Under the pieces are notes generated by a model. The model did no database searches. It saw only the letters and a program-made list of their open reading frames with translations, and was not told where the DNA came from. A stretch of DNA of 64,000 nt from Putridiphycobacter sp965230195 (GTDB lineage Bacteria; Bacteroidota; Bacteroidia; Flavobacteriales_D; Crocinitomicaceae), in assembly GCA_965230195.1 (NCBI GenBank), contig OZ245997.1, positions 2,108,001 to 2,172,000 on the forward strand, written 5' to 3'. Shown here in pieces: positions 27,135 to 37,503 of this stretch. Made by a program: the position numbers and the translations under genes. How positions within the stretch are numbered: the first letter of the stretch is position 1; every line of letters begins with the position of its first letter.

Positions 27135-29453
27135 TTATTTTACACCGTGCATTAATTTTTTGACAACTGGTGTTAACGCAACTCCAATCAATCCTAATAG
27201 TATTGGGATAATTGTAAATATGAGGAAGAAAGTGGTCATATCGTAGTTTTCGGTAATTTTTTCAATTTGCCCCCCTAAGAGACCAGCTAGTTTATTACCA
27301 ATAGCTACTGCAATATACCATACTCCAAACATCATGGCAATCATTCTTCCAGGTACAAGTTTACTAACGTATGATAATGCTACCGGAGATAAACAAAGTT
27401 CACCTAATGTATGGAACAGGTATGCGAGTACAAGCCAAATCATACTTACAGAAGCGGATTTAGCACCAGCTTCAATTCCCGTAGACCCGAATGCTAAGGC
27501 TCCAAAACCAATCCCCAGTAAGATTAAACCAAGACCATATTTTGCACTTGCGCTTGGGTTATATTTGCTTTCCCACCATCTTGAGAACATTGGTGCAAAC
27601 ATAATAATGAACAGTGAGTTTAATATTAAGAACCAGGTTGCAGGAATTTCCACTTCATTTTCTTTAATTCGGGTCACTTTTGCCGGAATTAAATTAGAGG
27701 CTTCATTCTTGTCTCTGAGTGCTTTTTCTGTTTCAGCTCCAAGGTATCTGAACCGGTCTTTAAATGGTGTGATTGATAGTTTATCATTAATAGACATGAC
27801 TACAGGGTCGATAATTGTAGTTTCCTTCTGAATGACCTTTTCACCATCAGCAACTTCTGTATCTTCATTCACAGTAGTATTATAAGTCAACTCGCTAAGC
27901 GGAGCAGTTTTTACATCTGCTTTTTCATGGTAATAAACAGTTGCTTCAGCTGTGTTTTCAATTCCTGTAATAGCAGCAACATAGGCTTTGTCAAAAGCTT
28001 CCTGTTCCTCTTTTCTTACCGTTTTTTTCTTTGAAGCAGAATGTTCATGGATAATGGTATTACCATTATAAACAATGCTGTCAATACCAACGCCATCAGC
28101 ACCATATCTGAACTTGGCATCTCCTGCTAACATAGATTCCAGAGTTTCTTGTCTGTCAGGATGCAATTTGTATTGTTCAGGAGTTACTGTAGTACTGATC
28201 TGATCATAAGAAACAACATAAGAGGTTGAATTCAGGTCTCTGTTGATCATCCAGAAAATAATTGCCCAGATGATAAGGAAACTACTTCCAAGGATAATAT
28301 TGGCAAGCCTGTACTTTGCAAAAGTTTGCTGAAACAGTTTAAATAATACCCATGAAATAATGGCTACAGGAACAACAGTAATAATGATGTTAACGACCAG
28401 GTAGATATAGTAAAAATTACCGGTCATTATTCTATTGGTAAAATCATTTGCGAAAATTGTCATTGATCCTCCGGCCTGTTCAAAACTCATCCAGAATATT
28501 ACCGTCATTACAGCGAAAATTACAATGGCAATCATTCTGTCTCTTGATATTTTTGGGTATCTGCTAATTCTTGAAATTAGAAGTATAAAAAATAATACCA
28601 GTCCGGTTATAATGAAATGATTTGAAAAGTCCTGATCAGCAAATTCTAAAATGTTAACACCTCCAATTTTTGATACCGGATCATTGATGACCCAAACGAT
28701 ACCAATAACTGCACTTAAAACCACCAGGATTTTGTCAAACATTGTAAAAGGGTTTAGTCTGTCTCCTTCAAATTCTAACTTAACCTCTTCCTGACTATCA
28801 TCTGTTTTTTCCGGTTTTTCACCAATTGTTCCAAATATTTTTTGAGTGAAGTAAAATTGTAGCATTCCCAAAAACATAAAAATTCCGGCCAAACCAAATC
28901 CATAACTCCATCCTACTTTTTCTCCTATATATCCGCAAAGCAGAATACCTAAGAAGGCTCCGGCATTTACCCCCATGTAAAAAATGGTGTATGCACCATC
29001 TTTCTTTTCAGGTACATCTTTATACATATGAGAGATAATTGAGGTCATGTTAGGTTTAAAAAATCCATTCCCAACAATTAGTAAACCGATACCTATATAA
29101 AGAAAAATATGGTGGGTTTCAATGGCCATTGAGGCATGGCCTAATGTCATAATTAAGGCCCCGATAACAACAGCACTTCTGTATCCGATAAACTTATCAG
29201 CTATGTATCCACCCAGGATTGGGGTGATATATACCAGTGCAGTATAGGTTCCGTATAGCGCCAGTGCATTTTCAGCCGGCCAATCCCAGCCTCCAAGACC
29301 AAAAGCACTTACTAAAAATAGTACTAAAAGTGCCCGCATTCCATAATACGAGAACCTTTCCCACATTTCGGTAAAAAAGAGTACAAATAATCCTGATGGA
29401 TGTCCAAGTACCTTTGATTTAAAAAAATCTTCTGTTTGATTTGTTCCTTGCAT
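27135..29453 (-). CDS. POT/PTR family proton-coupled peptide transporter
   Basis: A 772-residue MFS transporter that imports di- and tripeptides with protons. The N-terminus has GHPSGLFVLFFTEMWERF followed by SYYGMR, the family's ExxERFxYY proton/peptide motif. The FYMGVNAGAFLG and GFGLAGIFMFLGM helices and the C-terminal HTLGELCLSPVALSYVSKL motif follow. Between two membrane helices, residues about 405-605 form a hydrophilic domain of about 200 residues rich in charged amino acids, which the classic 14-helix transporters lack in this form. It lies 22 bases downstream of a second POT gene in the same direction, suggesting an operon. Confidence 0.93.
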   Translation of the reverse strand: MQGTNQTEDFFKSKVLGHPSGLFVLFFTEMWERFSYYGMRALLVLFLVSAFGLGGWDWPAENALALYGTYTALVYITPILGGYIADKFIGYRSAVVIGALIMTLGHASMAIETHHIFLYIGIGLLIVGNGFFKPNMTSIISHMYKDVPEKKDGAYTIFYMGVNAGAFLGILLCGYIGEKVGWSYGFGLAGIFMFLGMLQFYFTQKIFGTIGEKPEKTDDSQEEVKLEFEGDRLNPFTMFDKILVVLSAVIGIVWVINDPVSKIGGVNILEFADQDFSNHFIITGLVLFFILLISRISRYPKISRDRMIAIVIFAVMTVIFWMSFEQAGGSMTIFANDFTNRIMTGNFYYIYLVVNIIITVVPVAIISWVLFKLFQQTFAKYRLANIILGSSFLIIWAIIFWMINRDLNSTSYVVSYDQISTTVTPEQYKLHPDRQETLESMLAGDAKFRYGADGVGIDSIVYNGNTIIHEHSASKKKTVRKEEQEAFDKAYVAAITGIENTAEATVYYHEKADVKTAPLSELTYNTTVNEDTEVADGEKVIQKETTIIDPVVMSINDKLSITPFKDRFRYLGAETEKALRDKNEASNLIPAKVTRIKENEVEIPATWFLILNSLFIIMFAPMFSRWWESKYNPSASAKYGLGLILLGIGFGALAFGSTGIEAGAKSASVSMIWLVLAYLFHTLGELCLSPVALSYVSKLVPGRMIAMMFGVWYIAVAIGNKLAGLLGGQIEKITENYDMTTFFLIFTIIPILLGLIGVALTPVVKKLMHGVK

Positions 29454-29475
29454 GTTAAATTTAATTTAAGACGAT

Positions 29476-31281
29476 TTATTGATCTGCCAATTCAAACCCT
29501 TCGGCTTCATCATTTATAGTTCCTTCGTTATCTTCAGCACCGTGAGTCAAACGTTTCAGTTTTTTTAAGAAAGCGATTAGTAGAAGGCCAAATAAAACGG
29601 TATAAATAACAATCCACATAAATATTTTATATTCCTGCTTGTTTTGGGTTTCTTCCATTATAAAGCTTAATTCATAATCTTTCCCGTCTCCCATATTTTC
29701 CTTTATCTTAACAGCTTCTGCGTCTTTTTCAAACAAAAGTTTCGCATGCATAGAATTATCATTAGTCGCTTTGTAGTCAGTTAATTCAGCAATTAATCTG
29801 GATTTGTTTTCTTCATTGAAGTTCATGAGTCCGGTCAGATCTTTGCCATTTTCGTAATCCTCTATTACGACATTACCATCTGATAAGTAAATTTTTGATT
29901 TGAATTCAACATTCCAGTCTTGATTTACCGGGTAATCAATTATCTTCTTTTCTTCTCCATCCAAAATATATTTGACTGTATCAATTTCTGTCAAAGAGTT
30001 CATGGTTTCTACAGAAGCAACCATTTCTGCTTTATATTTTTCCAACTGAGAGGCTTCACCGATTGATCCTGCTAATTTATTACCAAATCCAGTAGCCGCA
30101 AAGTATAGTCCCATCATAATTGATGCGTACTTCAATGGAGCAAGTTTAGTGATAAATGAAAGCGACACTGGAGATGCACAAAGTTCACCTATTGTATGGA
30201 ATAAATAGGCAAGGATAATCCAGATCATGGCTGCTTTACCAAAGGTCTCTGCAGATGCCTCTTTTGATGCAAACATCATAAAAACGAATCCAATTCCCAT
30301 TATAACAGTACCGAGAGCCATTTTGAAAAGAGAAGATGATTCTTTACCTCTGTTTTTCCACATTGCCCAGAAGCCAGCAACTACCATTCCGAATATGATA
30401 ATAAAACCAGCATTGAGGCTTTGGAATACAGCAGCAGGTATTTCGAAGTTACCAATAAAACGATCTACTTTAATATCCGTATATAAATTCATTAGTCCTC
30501 CGGCTTGCTCAAATGCGGACCAAAATACAATGATGATAAGGAAGGAAAGAACAAGAACAATAACCCTGTCTTTTTCAATTTTACTTAACGGTTTTTTAGC
30601 AGCTTCAATAACCTCAGGATCCTCAGATTTCCCAATAAAGTTACCAACATGTTTTAGGTGTTTTTGTCCAGCCATGTAAACAACTTGACCAAGTACCATT
30701 CCAATACCTGCTAATCCAAAACCTGCATGCCATCCCCAATAGTATGCTACTAATCCTACAGTAATTGATGCCAAAAAAGCTCCAATGTTAATCCCAATGT
30801 AGAAAATTGTAAAACCTTTATCTCTTCTGGAATCACCTTTTTCATAGAGACCACCAACCATTGTTGATATGTTTGGTTTTAAGCATCCAACGCCTAAAAT
30901 TATCAGTATCAGTCCAGTGAAAAAAGCTGTTTCCGAAGGTATAGCTAACGTTCCATGACCAATACATAGAAGAATCCCACCAATCATAACAGTTTTCTTT
31001 TGTCCAAGCCATTTATCCGCAATTATTCCTCCTGGAATAGACATTACATAAACCAACATTGTATACCATCCATAAATCCATAATGCATCACCTCCATTCC
31101 AGCCTAAGCCCGGACCTTCATTAATCATTGAAGTGGCTGATCTTGCTATGTAAATTGTAAGTAATCCCCTCATCCCATAGTAAGAGAATCGTTCCCACAT
31201 TTCAGTAAAAAAGAGGATGAAGAGTCCAACCGGATGTCCTAAAATCTCCTTTTGGTTGGCTAAATTGCTAGAATTACTCAT
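29476..31281 (-). CDS. POT/PTR family proton-coupled peptide transporter
   Basis: A 601-residue transporter, paralogous to the next gene. It has GHPVGLFILFFTEMWERF then SYYGMR, FYIGINIGAFLA, GFGLAGIGMVLGQ and HTIGELCASPVSLSFITKL. Its extra hydrophilic segment is in a different position from that of its neighbour: residues about 408-550 lie just before the last membrane helix (KIFMWIVIYTVLFGLLLIAF), and the tail is acidic. Both genes sit between two M1 peptidase genes, so uptake of peptides released outside the cell is the likely joint role. It is divergent from the lipoprotein aminopeptidase, with 169 bases between them. Confidence 0.93.
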   Translation of the reverse strand: MSNSSNLANQKEILGHPVGLFILFFTEMWERFSYYGMRGLLTIYIARSATSMINEGPGLGWNGGDALWIYGWYTMLVYVMSIPGGIIADKWLGQKKTVMIGGILLCIGHGTLAIPSETAFFTGLILIILGVGCLKPNISTMVGGLYEKGDSRRDKGFTIFYIGINIGAFLASITVGLVAYYWGWHAGFGLAGIGMVLGQVVYMAGQKHLKHVGNFIGKSEDPEVIEAAKKPLSKIEKDRVIVLVLSFLIIIVFWSAFEQAGGLMNLYTDIKVDRFIGNFEIPAAVFQSLNAGFIIIFGMVVAGFWAMWKNRGKESSSLFKMALGTVIMGIGFVFMMFASKEASAETFGKAAMIWIILAYLFHTIGELCASPVSLSFITKLAPLKYASIMMGLYFAATGFGNKLAGSIGEASQLEKYKAEMVASVETMNSLTEIDTVKYILDGEEKKIIDYPVNQDWNVEFKSKIYLSDGNVVIEDYENGKDLTGLMNFNEENKSRLIAELTDYKATNDNSMHAKLLFEKDAEAVKIKENMGDGKDYELSFIMEETQNKQEYKIFMWIVIYTVLFGLLLIAFLKKLKRLTHGAEDNEGTINDEAEGFELADQ

Positions 31282-31450
31282 AATTTTTTTGGTGGTTTTA
31301 GCTTGTGAAAGTAAGAAAAAAAATATTAATACTTTTAATTTGGAATAGTTAATTGTTTAAGTGGCAGATTTCAGGGGTAATAACATTTTTTTCTATGATT
31401 ATCGGGTTGCTAAAGATTAAATAATTAAAATTGTATTTCAATCAAAAAAT

Positions 31451-33340
31451 ATGCCAGTGAAAATAAAAACTATTGTTGCCTTATTCTTGTTGTGTTTGGT
31501 AGTATCCTGTGATTCTTCCACACAAGATGATTCAATTGTTGAGGTCAGAAATGTTGAGAAGAAAGCAGTTGTAGATCATCATTCGTTTTCAAACTTTAAT
31601 GAGGTTCGGACAACTCAATTGCATTTGGATTTATCGGTTGATTTTGAGACCAGAAAATTGGTAGGTAGTGCTGAGCATACAATTGATAATAAACAGCAGG
31701 CAGATTCTATTATTTTTGATACTAAAGACCTTAAAATTACAAAGGTTTTATTAAATAATTCTGATGAGGTTGAATTCAGAATGTCTGATGAACAGGAGCT
31801 GTTAGGTCAGGCACTTTATGTCCCGATTGACCTTTCTACCGAAAGTGTAACAGTATTTTACGAAACCAGCCCTGAATCTGAAGCTTTAATGTGGTTAAAT
31901 CCTCAGCAAACATCAGGGAAAAAGAAACCTTTTCTATTTACACAAGGGGAGGCTATTTTAACCCGTTCATGGATTCCTTGCCAGGATTCTCCGGGAAACA
32001 GAATTACTTATAGTGCAGATATTAAGTGTGATTCAAATTTATTGGCTGTGATGAGTGCCGTAAATCCACAGGAGAGGAATGAAAAAGGGACTTATTATTT
32101 TGAGATGGATAAAGCTATTCCAACATATTTAATTGCTTTGGGAGTTGGTGATATTGAATTTAGGGCATTAGGTGAACGAACCGGAGTTTATGCAGAGCCT
32201 GATTATATTGAAAAAAGTGCAAATGAATTTCGGGATGTTGAAAAAATGATATTGGCAGCTGAAGAATTGTATGGACCTTATGAATGGGGAAGGTATGATA
32301 TTTTGGTGATGCCTCCTTCTTTTCCCTTCGGCGGAATGGAGAATCCGAAGTTAACTTTTGCCACACCAACTATAATTGCAGGAGACCGATCGTTAGTTTC
32401 ATTAATTGCACATGAATTGGCGCATTCCTGGTCCGGTAATTTGGTGACCAACGCTACCTGGAATGATTTCTGGTTAAATGAGGGGTTTACGGTTTATTTT
32501 GAGAATAGGATTATGGAAGCCTTATATGGCAAAGAGCGGGCCAATATGTTAATGTCAATTGAGCATCAGGAACTGCTGGCCGAGAATGCTTCTATTCTTG
32601 CAGGGGCTCATCCGGAGGATACCAGGTTAAAACTTGACCTGCAAGGCCGGAACCCTGATGATGGGATGACTACCATTGCTTATGTCAAAGGCGCATTGAT
32701 GTTACAGTCAATCGAAGAAAAAGTAGGGAGAGAAAAGTTTGATGAATTTCTTAAAAGGTATTTTACAGAACATCAATTCCAAACCTTAACAACTGAAGCG
32801 TTTATTTCTTATCTCGATTATTTTTTACTGGAGCCCAATAAAGTAGACTTTAATGTTTCGGAGTGGGTTTATGAAAAAGGAATACCTGAAAATGCAATCG
32901 CTATCAATTCCAATCAATTTGAGGAAATTGAGGAATTTGTTAATGGTTTTGAAGAAGATGTAAATGTTATTGATTTGAAACTGGATTCTCTAGACTGGAC
33001 TACACAGGAGTGGATGCATTTTATAAGATTACTACCGGATACGGGACAGGTTCGTTTTATGACTGAAATTGATGTTGTTCATAATCTAAAAGGTTGTGGA
33101 AATGCTGAAATTATGGCCGAATGGTATGTGAAGTCCATCAAAAATGGCTACAAAGGAGTGCGCTATGAAATGGCAGAGTTTTTAATAGAGGTAGGACGGC
33201 GTAAATTTTTAGAACCGATTTATGAAGCACTCAGTAAAAATGAAGATGATAAAAATTTTGCGTTGAAGGTATATGAGAAAGCCAGAGCAAATTATCACTC
33301 CATATCATTTAACACAATAGATGAAATATTGGGGCTTTGA
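31451..33340 (+). CDS. M1 family aminopeptidase, leukotriene A4 hydrolase-like lipoprotein
   Basis: A 629-residue zinc aminopeptidase resembling LTA4 hydrolase-type M1 enzymes. The N-terminal lipobox LVVSC predicts lipidation at C20 and an envelope location. The exopeptidase motif GGMEN is at 294-298, the zinc site is HELAH at 321-325, and E344 in WLNEGFTVYFENRIMEALYG is the third ligand; this run is close to the LTA4-hydrolase signature. The C-terminal 150 residues are an all-helical domain as in that subgroup. It is divergent from the POT operon and ends 23 bases before the converging epimerase gene. It would trim peptides before or during import. Confidence 0.93.
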   Translation: MPVKIKTIVALFLLCLVVSCDSSTQDDSIVEVRNVEKKAVVDHHSFSNFNEVRTTQLHLDLSVDFETRKLVGSAEHTIDNKQQADSIIFDTKDLKITKVLLNNSDEVEFRMSDEQELLGQALYVPIDLSTESVTVFYETSPESEALMWLNPQQTSGKKKPFLFTQGEAILTRSWIPCQDSPGNRITYSADIKCDSNLLAVMSAVNPQERNEKGTYYFEMDKAIPTYLIALGVGDIEFRALGERTGVYAEPDYIEKSANEFRDVEKMILAAEELYGPYEWGRYDILVMPPSFPFGGMENPKLTFATPTIIAGDRSLVSLIAHELAHSWSGNLVTNATWNDFWLNEGFTVYFENRIMEALYGKERANMLMSIEHQELLAENASILAGAHPEDTRLKLDLQGRNPDDGMTTIAYVKGALMLQSIEEKVGREKFDEFLKRYFTEHQFQTLTTEAFISYLDYFLLEPNKVDFNVSEWVYEKGIPENAIAINSNQFEEIEEFVNGFEEDVNVIDLKLDSLDWTTQEWMHFIRLLPDTGQVRFMTEIDVVHNLKGCGNAEIMAEWYVKSIKNGYKGVRYEMAEFLIEVGRRKFLEPIYEALSKNEDDKNFALKVYEKARANYHSISFNTIDEILGL

Positions 33341-33363
33341 TAATTAAACATCAAAAGAGTAGA

Positions 33364-34347
33364 TTAATCAATCATTTTTTTATACCACTTTATAGTTCTG
33401 AGTAGCCCTTCCCTTGTGGAAACCTGAGGAGCGTATTTAAGTAAAGATTTGGCTTTAGAAATATCTGCTCTGCTATTTTGAATGTCTCCCAGTCTTTCCT
33501 CTCTGTGTATTGGTGATAGGCCTGACATGATTTCAGATTCCAGGGTGTTATAAAGTTCGTTTAAGGACATCTGATTACCCATAGCAATATTAAAAACAGT
33601 GTGCTTACTTTCTAAACTTGTAAATGCAGTTAAAATATTGGCGTAAACCACATTTTCAACATAAGTGAAATCTCGTGAAATTGTCCCGGTTCCATTAATA
33701 AAACAGGAATTACCATTAAGTAAGTTTGAAATAAATATTGGTATAACGGCAGCATAAGCTCCTAAAACATTTTGTCGTGGGCCAAATACATTAAAATATC
33801 TTAAACCGGTAATGTCTAATTTATAAATATCAGAGAAGGTTTGAGCATATAGTTCGTTTGCCTTTTTTGTAACAGCATAAGGCGATAAAGGGTTTCCGGT
33901 TTTCTCTTCAACCTTTGGCAGAGTAGTGTTATCTCCATAAACCGAAGATGAAGAGGAATAAACAACTTTACTGACATTGTTCTCTTTGGCTGCCCATAAA
34001 ACATTTAGAAATCCCGAAATATTAACTTCATTAGTTGCAATTGGATTGTCAATACTCCTGGGGACACTACCTAATGCAGCCATATGGAATACTATGTCAA
34101 CACCTTTAAAAGCGTCCAGACAATCTGCTTTACTGGTAATTGATTTTTGAATAAACTCGAAATTATTTTGGGTGGTAAAATGTTCAATATTTGTGTAGAA
34201 CCCAGTTGACAAATCATCCAGTACAATTACTTTTTTAGCGTTTAAGCTCAAGAGTTTTTCAACTAAGTTAGATCCAATGAATCCAGCTCCTCCGGTTACG
34301 GCAAACGTTGTGTTTTTTATTTGTTTTAGCAGGTTAGTATCAATCAT
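33364..34347 (-). CDS. NAD-dependent nucleotide-sugar epimerase (extended SDR)
   Basis: A 327-residue extended short-chain dehydrogenase of the UDP-glucose/UDP-GlcNAc 4-epimerase type. The cofactor loop GGAGFIG is at 19-25 and VLDDLSTG follows the second strand. The catalytic set is the serine cluster at 131-135 (YSSSSSVYG), Y157 and K161 in SPYAVTKK. The GLRYFNVFGPRQ strand and the RDFTYVENVV segment shape the nucleotide-sugar site. Similarity to WbpP-like C4 epimerases suggests a product such as UDP-GalNAc, but the sugar cannot be fixed from sequence. It stands at the edge of the surface-glycan locus and is divergent from the YfhO gene. Confidence 0.92.
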   Translation of the reverse strand: MIDTNLLKQIKNTTFAVTGGAGFIGSNLVEKLLSLNAKKVIVLDDLSTGFYTNIEHFTTQNNFEFIQKSITSKADCLDAFKGVDIVFHMAALGSVPRSIDNPIATNEVNISGFLNVLWAAKENNVSKVVYSSSSSVYGDNTTLPKVEEKTGNPLSPYAVTKKANELYAQTFSDIYKLDITGLRYFNVFGPRQNVLGAYAAVIPIFISNLLNGNSCFINGTGTISRDFTYVENVVYANILTAFTSLESKHTVFNIAMGNQMSLNELYNTLESEIMSGLSPIHREERLGDIQNSRADISKAKSLLKYAPQVSTREGLLRTIKWYKKMID

Positions 34348-34576
34348 TCCGGAATTGTATTTGTCACCCTGTTTTGATGACTTTCTAAAAAGAGTTAGTA
34401 ATAACGGGGTAAATATAATTGTTTACCTTTTAATAAGGAAGCTTTATCAACAGTAGATTTGTTTTTTTTGCAAGTCTGATTTTGATTTATTTTATGTCAG
34501 AAACATACTTGTTTACTGGAACTGTTAAAGAACTTTAATAATAGTTTTAAAAATAAGTTTATCATGAGGAAATTTA

Positions 34577-34584
34577 TATATTTA
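34577..34584 (+). promoter_or_regulatory. possible -7 element for the glycan locus
   Basis: TATATTTA differs at one position from TAnnTTTG, 33 bases before the YfhO ATG. A perfect TAGATTTG also occurs at 34454-34461, and a GGTAAA-8-TTTACC inverted repeat lies at 34408-34427 in the same divergent region. Confidence 0.3.
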
Positions 34585-34617
34585 CGTCAAATTAATTGAC
34601 TATAAAAGGGAATAATT

Positions 34618-37494
34618 ATGTCTGTAAAAGAAAGGCTTTTTCAAAAGAAAAACTGGTGGCATCTGATTGCAATATCAGTTTTTTTGATAGTATCATTTTC
34701 TTACTTTTCACCTGCACTGTCGGGTTATACCATTAAACAGGGAGATGTCCAGAACTGGGCAGGAGGAGCTCAGGAAATAATGGATTACAGAGAGATTACA
34801 GGTGAAGAAACGCAATGGACTAATTCAATGTTTTCGGGGATGCCTTCAGTACAAATTTCAATGAGACATCCTGGTTTAGGAATTTTAGATTTTATTAAAG
34901 ATGCCTTTACGCTATGGTTACCACGACCAATTAATTTTTTATTCCTTTATTTTATAGGGTTTTATGTGTTAGGCTTAAGTTTAAAAGTCAAACCGTATAT
35001 AAGTATTCTTGGAGCAGTTATTTACGGTTTATCATCCTATTTTATCATCATTCTGGAAGCAGGGCATAATACTAAAGCATTGGCAATTGGATTTGCACCT
35101 ATGGTTTTAGCTGGATTTATATGGGCGTACAGGGCAAAGAAAATATTTTTACCTCTGGTACTTTCAGGATTGTTTATGGCTTTAGAGTTAAGGGTTAATC
35201 ACGTTCAGATAACATATTACCTTGGTATTTTACTTGTAGGTATAGGGATACTGGAGTTGATAAAAGCGGTAAAATCAGGTCAACTGAGTAGTTTTGTCAA
35301 GAGGACATTTGGTATAGGGGTAATGTACCTGTTGGCCATAGGAATCAATTATGGAAACATAAAGGGAACATTAGATTATACAAAACATTCCACCAGAGGG
35401 AGTAGCGAGTTAACAATTAACGCTGATGGTACTGAAAAAAGCGCACCAACCAAAGGTCTGGAGGTAGACTATATTACCAATTGGAGTTATGGAATTGGGG
35501 AGACTTTTACATTTATTGTTCCCAACTTTAAAGGGGGAGCAACACAGGCCATTGGAGGTAATGAGTCAAATAAATCAATATTAAAGGATGTCGACCGAAA
35601 TTACAGACAAAATATTGCAGGGAGAAATCAATACTGGGGGGAACAACCATTTACATCAGGTCCCGTTTATATTGGAGTAATAGTTGTGTTTTTAGCTGTT
35701 CTGGCACTTTATTATTTGGATGATAAATTAAAATGGGTCTTTTTAGTGGTAACGATTTTAACAGTTATGCTGAGTTGGGGTAAAAACTTTTTAGGGTTGA
35801 CGGAATTCTTTGTTGACTACGTACCTGGTTATGGTAAATTCAGAGCAGTAACGATTATCCTGTCAATTGCAGCATTGATATTGCCAATACTGGCAATTTT
35901 ATTCCTAAATAAGTTGTTAAAAGAAAGAGATAAAATAGCAAACAATATCCAGCCATTTTTCATTATTAGTGGTGTGTTTGCTGCATTACTGTTAGCGTTT
36001 TATGGTATGCCAACTACGTTTAATAATTTTATTGCTGAAGGGGAGTTGGCTCAGTTAAATGCTGTCGATCCGAATTCAGATCAATATAACTTCGCTATTG
36101 GCTTGTTTGATGAGTTGGAGCAGGTTAGAATCAGTATCTTTCGAAAGGATGTCTTAAGGTCTTTCGGATTTTTGGCTATTGCTATTGCAGCTGTATTTAT
36201 TGCGCTTAAGAATGAAAGCTTTGCTAAAAAAGGACTTGTTCCTATCCTGGCCGTTTTTGTATTTGCAGATTTGTTAAGCGTTGATACCAGGTATTTAAGT
36301 AATGATACTTCTGGTAATGATGCACAATGGGTTAAGGTTTGGAAACAGCAATACCCTTACACTGCTAATGCGGGTGACAGGTTTATATTAAATGAAGAAT
36401 TGAAGAATCCTTCCGTTGCCGAAAGCGTTAATGATCAGGTTAAAGAGACTAAAAAAACGTTAAAGGAAAACAGGATTAAAGGAGGAGAAGCTCAGAAGAA
36501 GACTGAACATGATAAGTATAGAGCGTTAAACAGGGCGACACACTTCAGAGTATATGAACAGGGTAATGCATTTAATAGTGCCAGAGCTTCCTATTTTCAT
36601 AAATCTATAGGAGGATATCATGGTGCTAAGATGGGCAAGTATCAGGAATTGATAGAGTTTCAGATTGCTAAAAATAATCAGGCTGTAATGGACATGTTAA
36701 ATGTAAAATACGTGCTTTCTCCAAATGGTCAACAGGCTGTTCCAAATCCAAGTACACTTGGTAATGCATGGTTTGTTAAACAGGTGAAAACTGTTGAAAC
36801 TGCCAATGACTGGATTCTAAGTTTAAATACTAAAAATTCGTTTGAACTTGAAACTCATGATGGTTTTAAGGTTTCAGTAAACGGTAAATTAGATTCTATT
36901 GTTGAAGTGAAAGGTACAGAAGAGTTGGTTTTAATTGGCCCAAATCAGGAAACAATTCCATTAACAGATGTGCCTTTTCAGGCCTCTACGCAACAGGATA
37001 TTGCCCTATATAATTCAGAGAATGGTGTGAATTGGGGCTATGCCAATGCATTAGTTCCGGATCGATTAATTACAATGCGTAATAAACCAAGTGGATTTAA
37101 CCCTTCAAATGAGGCAGTGGTAAGAAAGGATGATCAAAGTAAGTTAAGCAGTGATGAGTACAGTGCAGAAGGAACAATAGTATTAGACAAATATTACCCT
37201 AATAAATTGATTTATACTTCCAGTACTTCAGAGGATCAGTTAGCGATTTTTTCTGAGATTTATATTGGAGAGGGCTGGAAAGCAACCATTGACGGAGAAG
37301 AGGCTGAGATATTACCTGCTAATTATGTTTTAAGAGCACTTGAGATTCCTGCAGGAGAGCATAAAATAGAATTTACTTATGCTCTTGATTCATATGCAAG
37401 AGGAAATACAATTTCCTTGATTTTAACAGTGCTGTTGGTGCTCCTTTTGGGAGGTGCCATTTATTGGGATTATATAAGAACTGAATCTGCTTAA
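34618..37494 (+). CDS. YfhO family membrane protein (GT-C type)
   Basis: A 958-residue multi-pass membrane protein of the YfhO family. The first helix (about 15-33) is followed by a periplasmic loop with YTIKQGDVQNWAGGAQEIMD and FSGMPSVQIS, then a bundle of roughly ten helices to about residue 540. A large soluble periplasmic domain follows, with KSIGGYHGAKMGKYQEL, and one final helix sits near 930-950. Family members are thought to be lipid-linked-sugar glycosyltransferases that decorate envelope polymers, as shown in some Gram-positives; the Bacteroidota substrate is not known to me. It is the first gene of an uninterrupted plus-strand run of eight genes ending at 43752. Confidence 0.88.
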   Translation: MSVKERLFQKKNWWHLIAISVFLIVSFSYFSPALSGYTIKQGDVQNWAGGAQEIMDYREITGEETQWTNSMFSGMPSVQISMRHPGLGILDFIKDAFTLWLPRPINFLFLYFIGFYVLGLSLKVKPYISILGAVIYGLSSYFIIILEAGHNTKALAIGFAPMVLAGFIWAYRAKKIFLPLVLSGLFMALELRVNHVQITYYLGILLVGIGILELIKAVKSGQLSSFVKRTFGIGVMYLLAIGINYGNIKGTLDYTKHSTRGSSELTINADGTEKSAPTKGLEVDYITNWSYGIGETFTFIVPNFKGGATQAIGGNESNKSILKDVDRNYRQNIAGRNQYWGEQPFTSGPVYIGVIVVFLAVLALYYLDDKLKWVFLVVTILTVMLSWGKNFLGLTEFFVDYVPGYGKFRAVTIILSIAALILPILAILFLNKLLKERDKIANNIQPFFIISGVFAALLLAFYGMPTTFNNFIAEGELAQLNAVDPNSDQYNFAIGLFDELEQVRISIFRKDVLRSFGFLAIAIAAVFIALKNESFAKKGLVPILAVFVFADLLSVDTRYLSNDTSGNDAQWVKVWKQQYPYTANAGDRFILNEELKNPSVAESVNDQVKETKKTLKENRIKGGEAQKKTEHDKYRALNRATHFRVYEQGNAFNSARASYFHKSIGGYHGAKMGKYQELIEFQIAKNNQAVMDMLNVKYVLSPNGQQAVPNPSTLGNAWFVKQVKTVETANDWILSLNTKNSFELETHDGFKVSVNGKLDSIVEVKGTEELVLIGPNQETIPLTDVPFQASTQQDIALYNSENGVNWGYANALVPDRLITMRNKPSGFNPSNEAVVRKDDQSKLSSDEYSAEGTIVLDKYYPNKLIYTSSTSEDQLAIFSEIYIGEGWKATIDGEEAEILPANYVLRALEIPAGEHKIEFTYALDSYARGNTISLILTVLLVLLLGGAIYWDYIRTESA

Positions 37495-37503
37495 TTATAG
37501 ATA

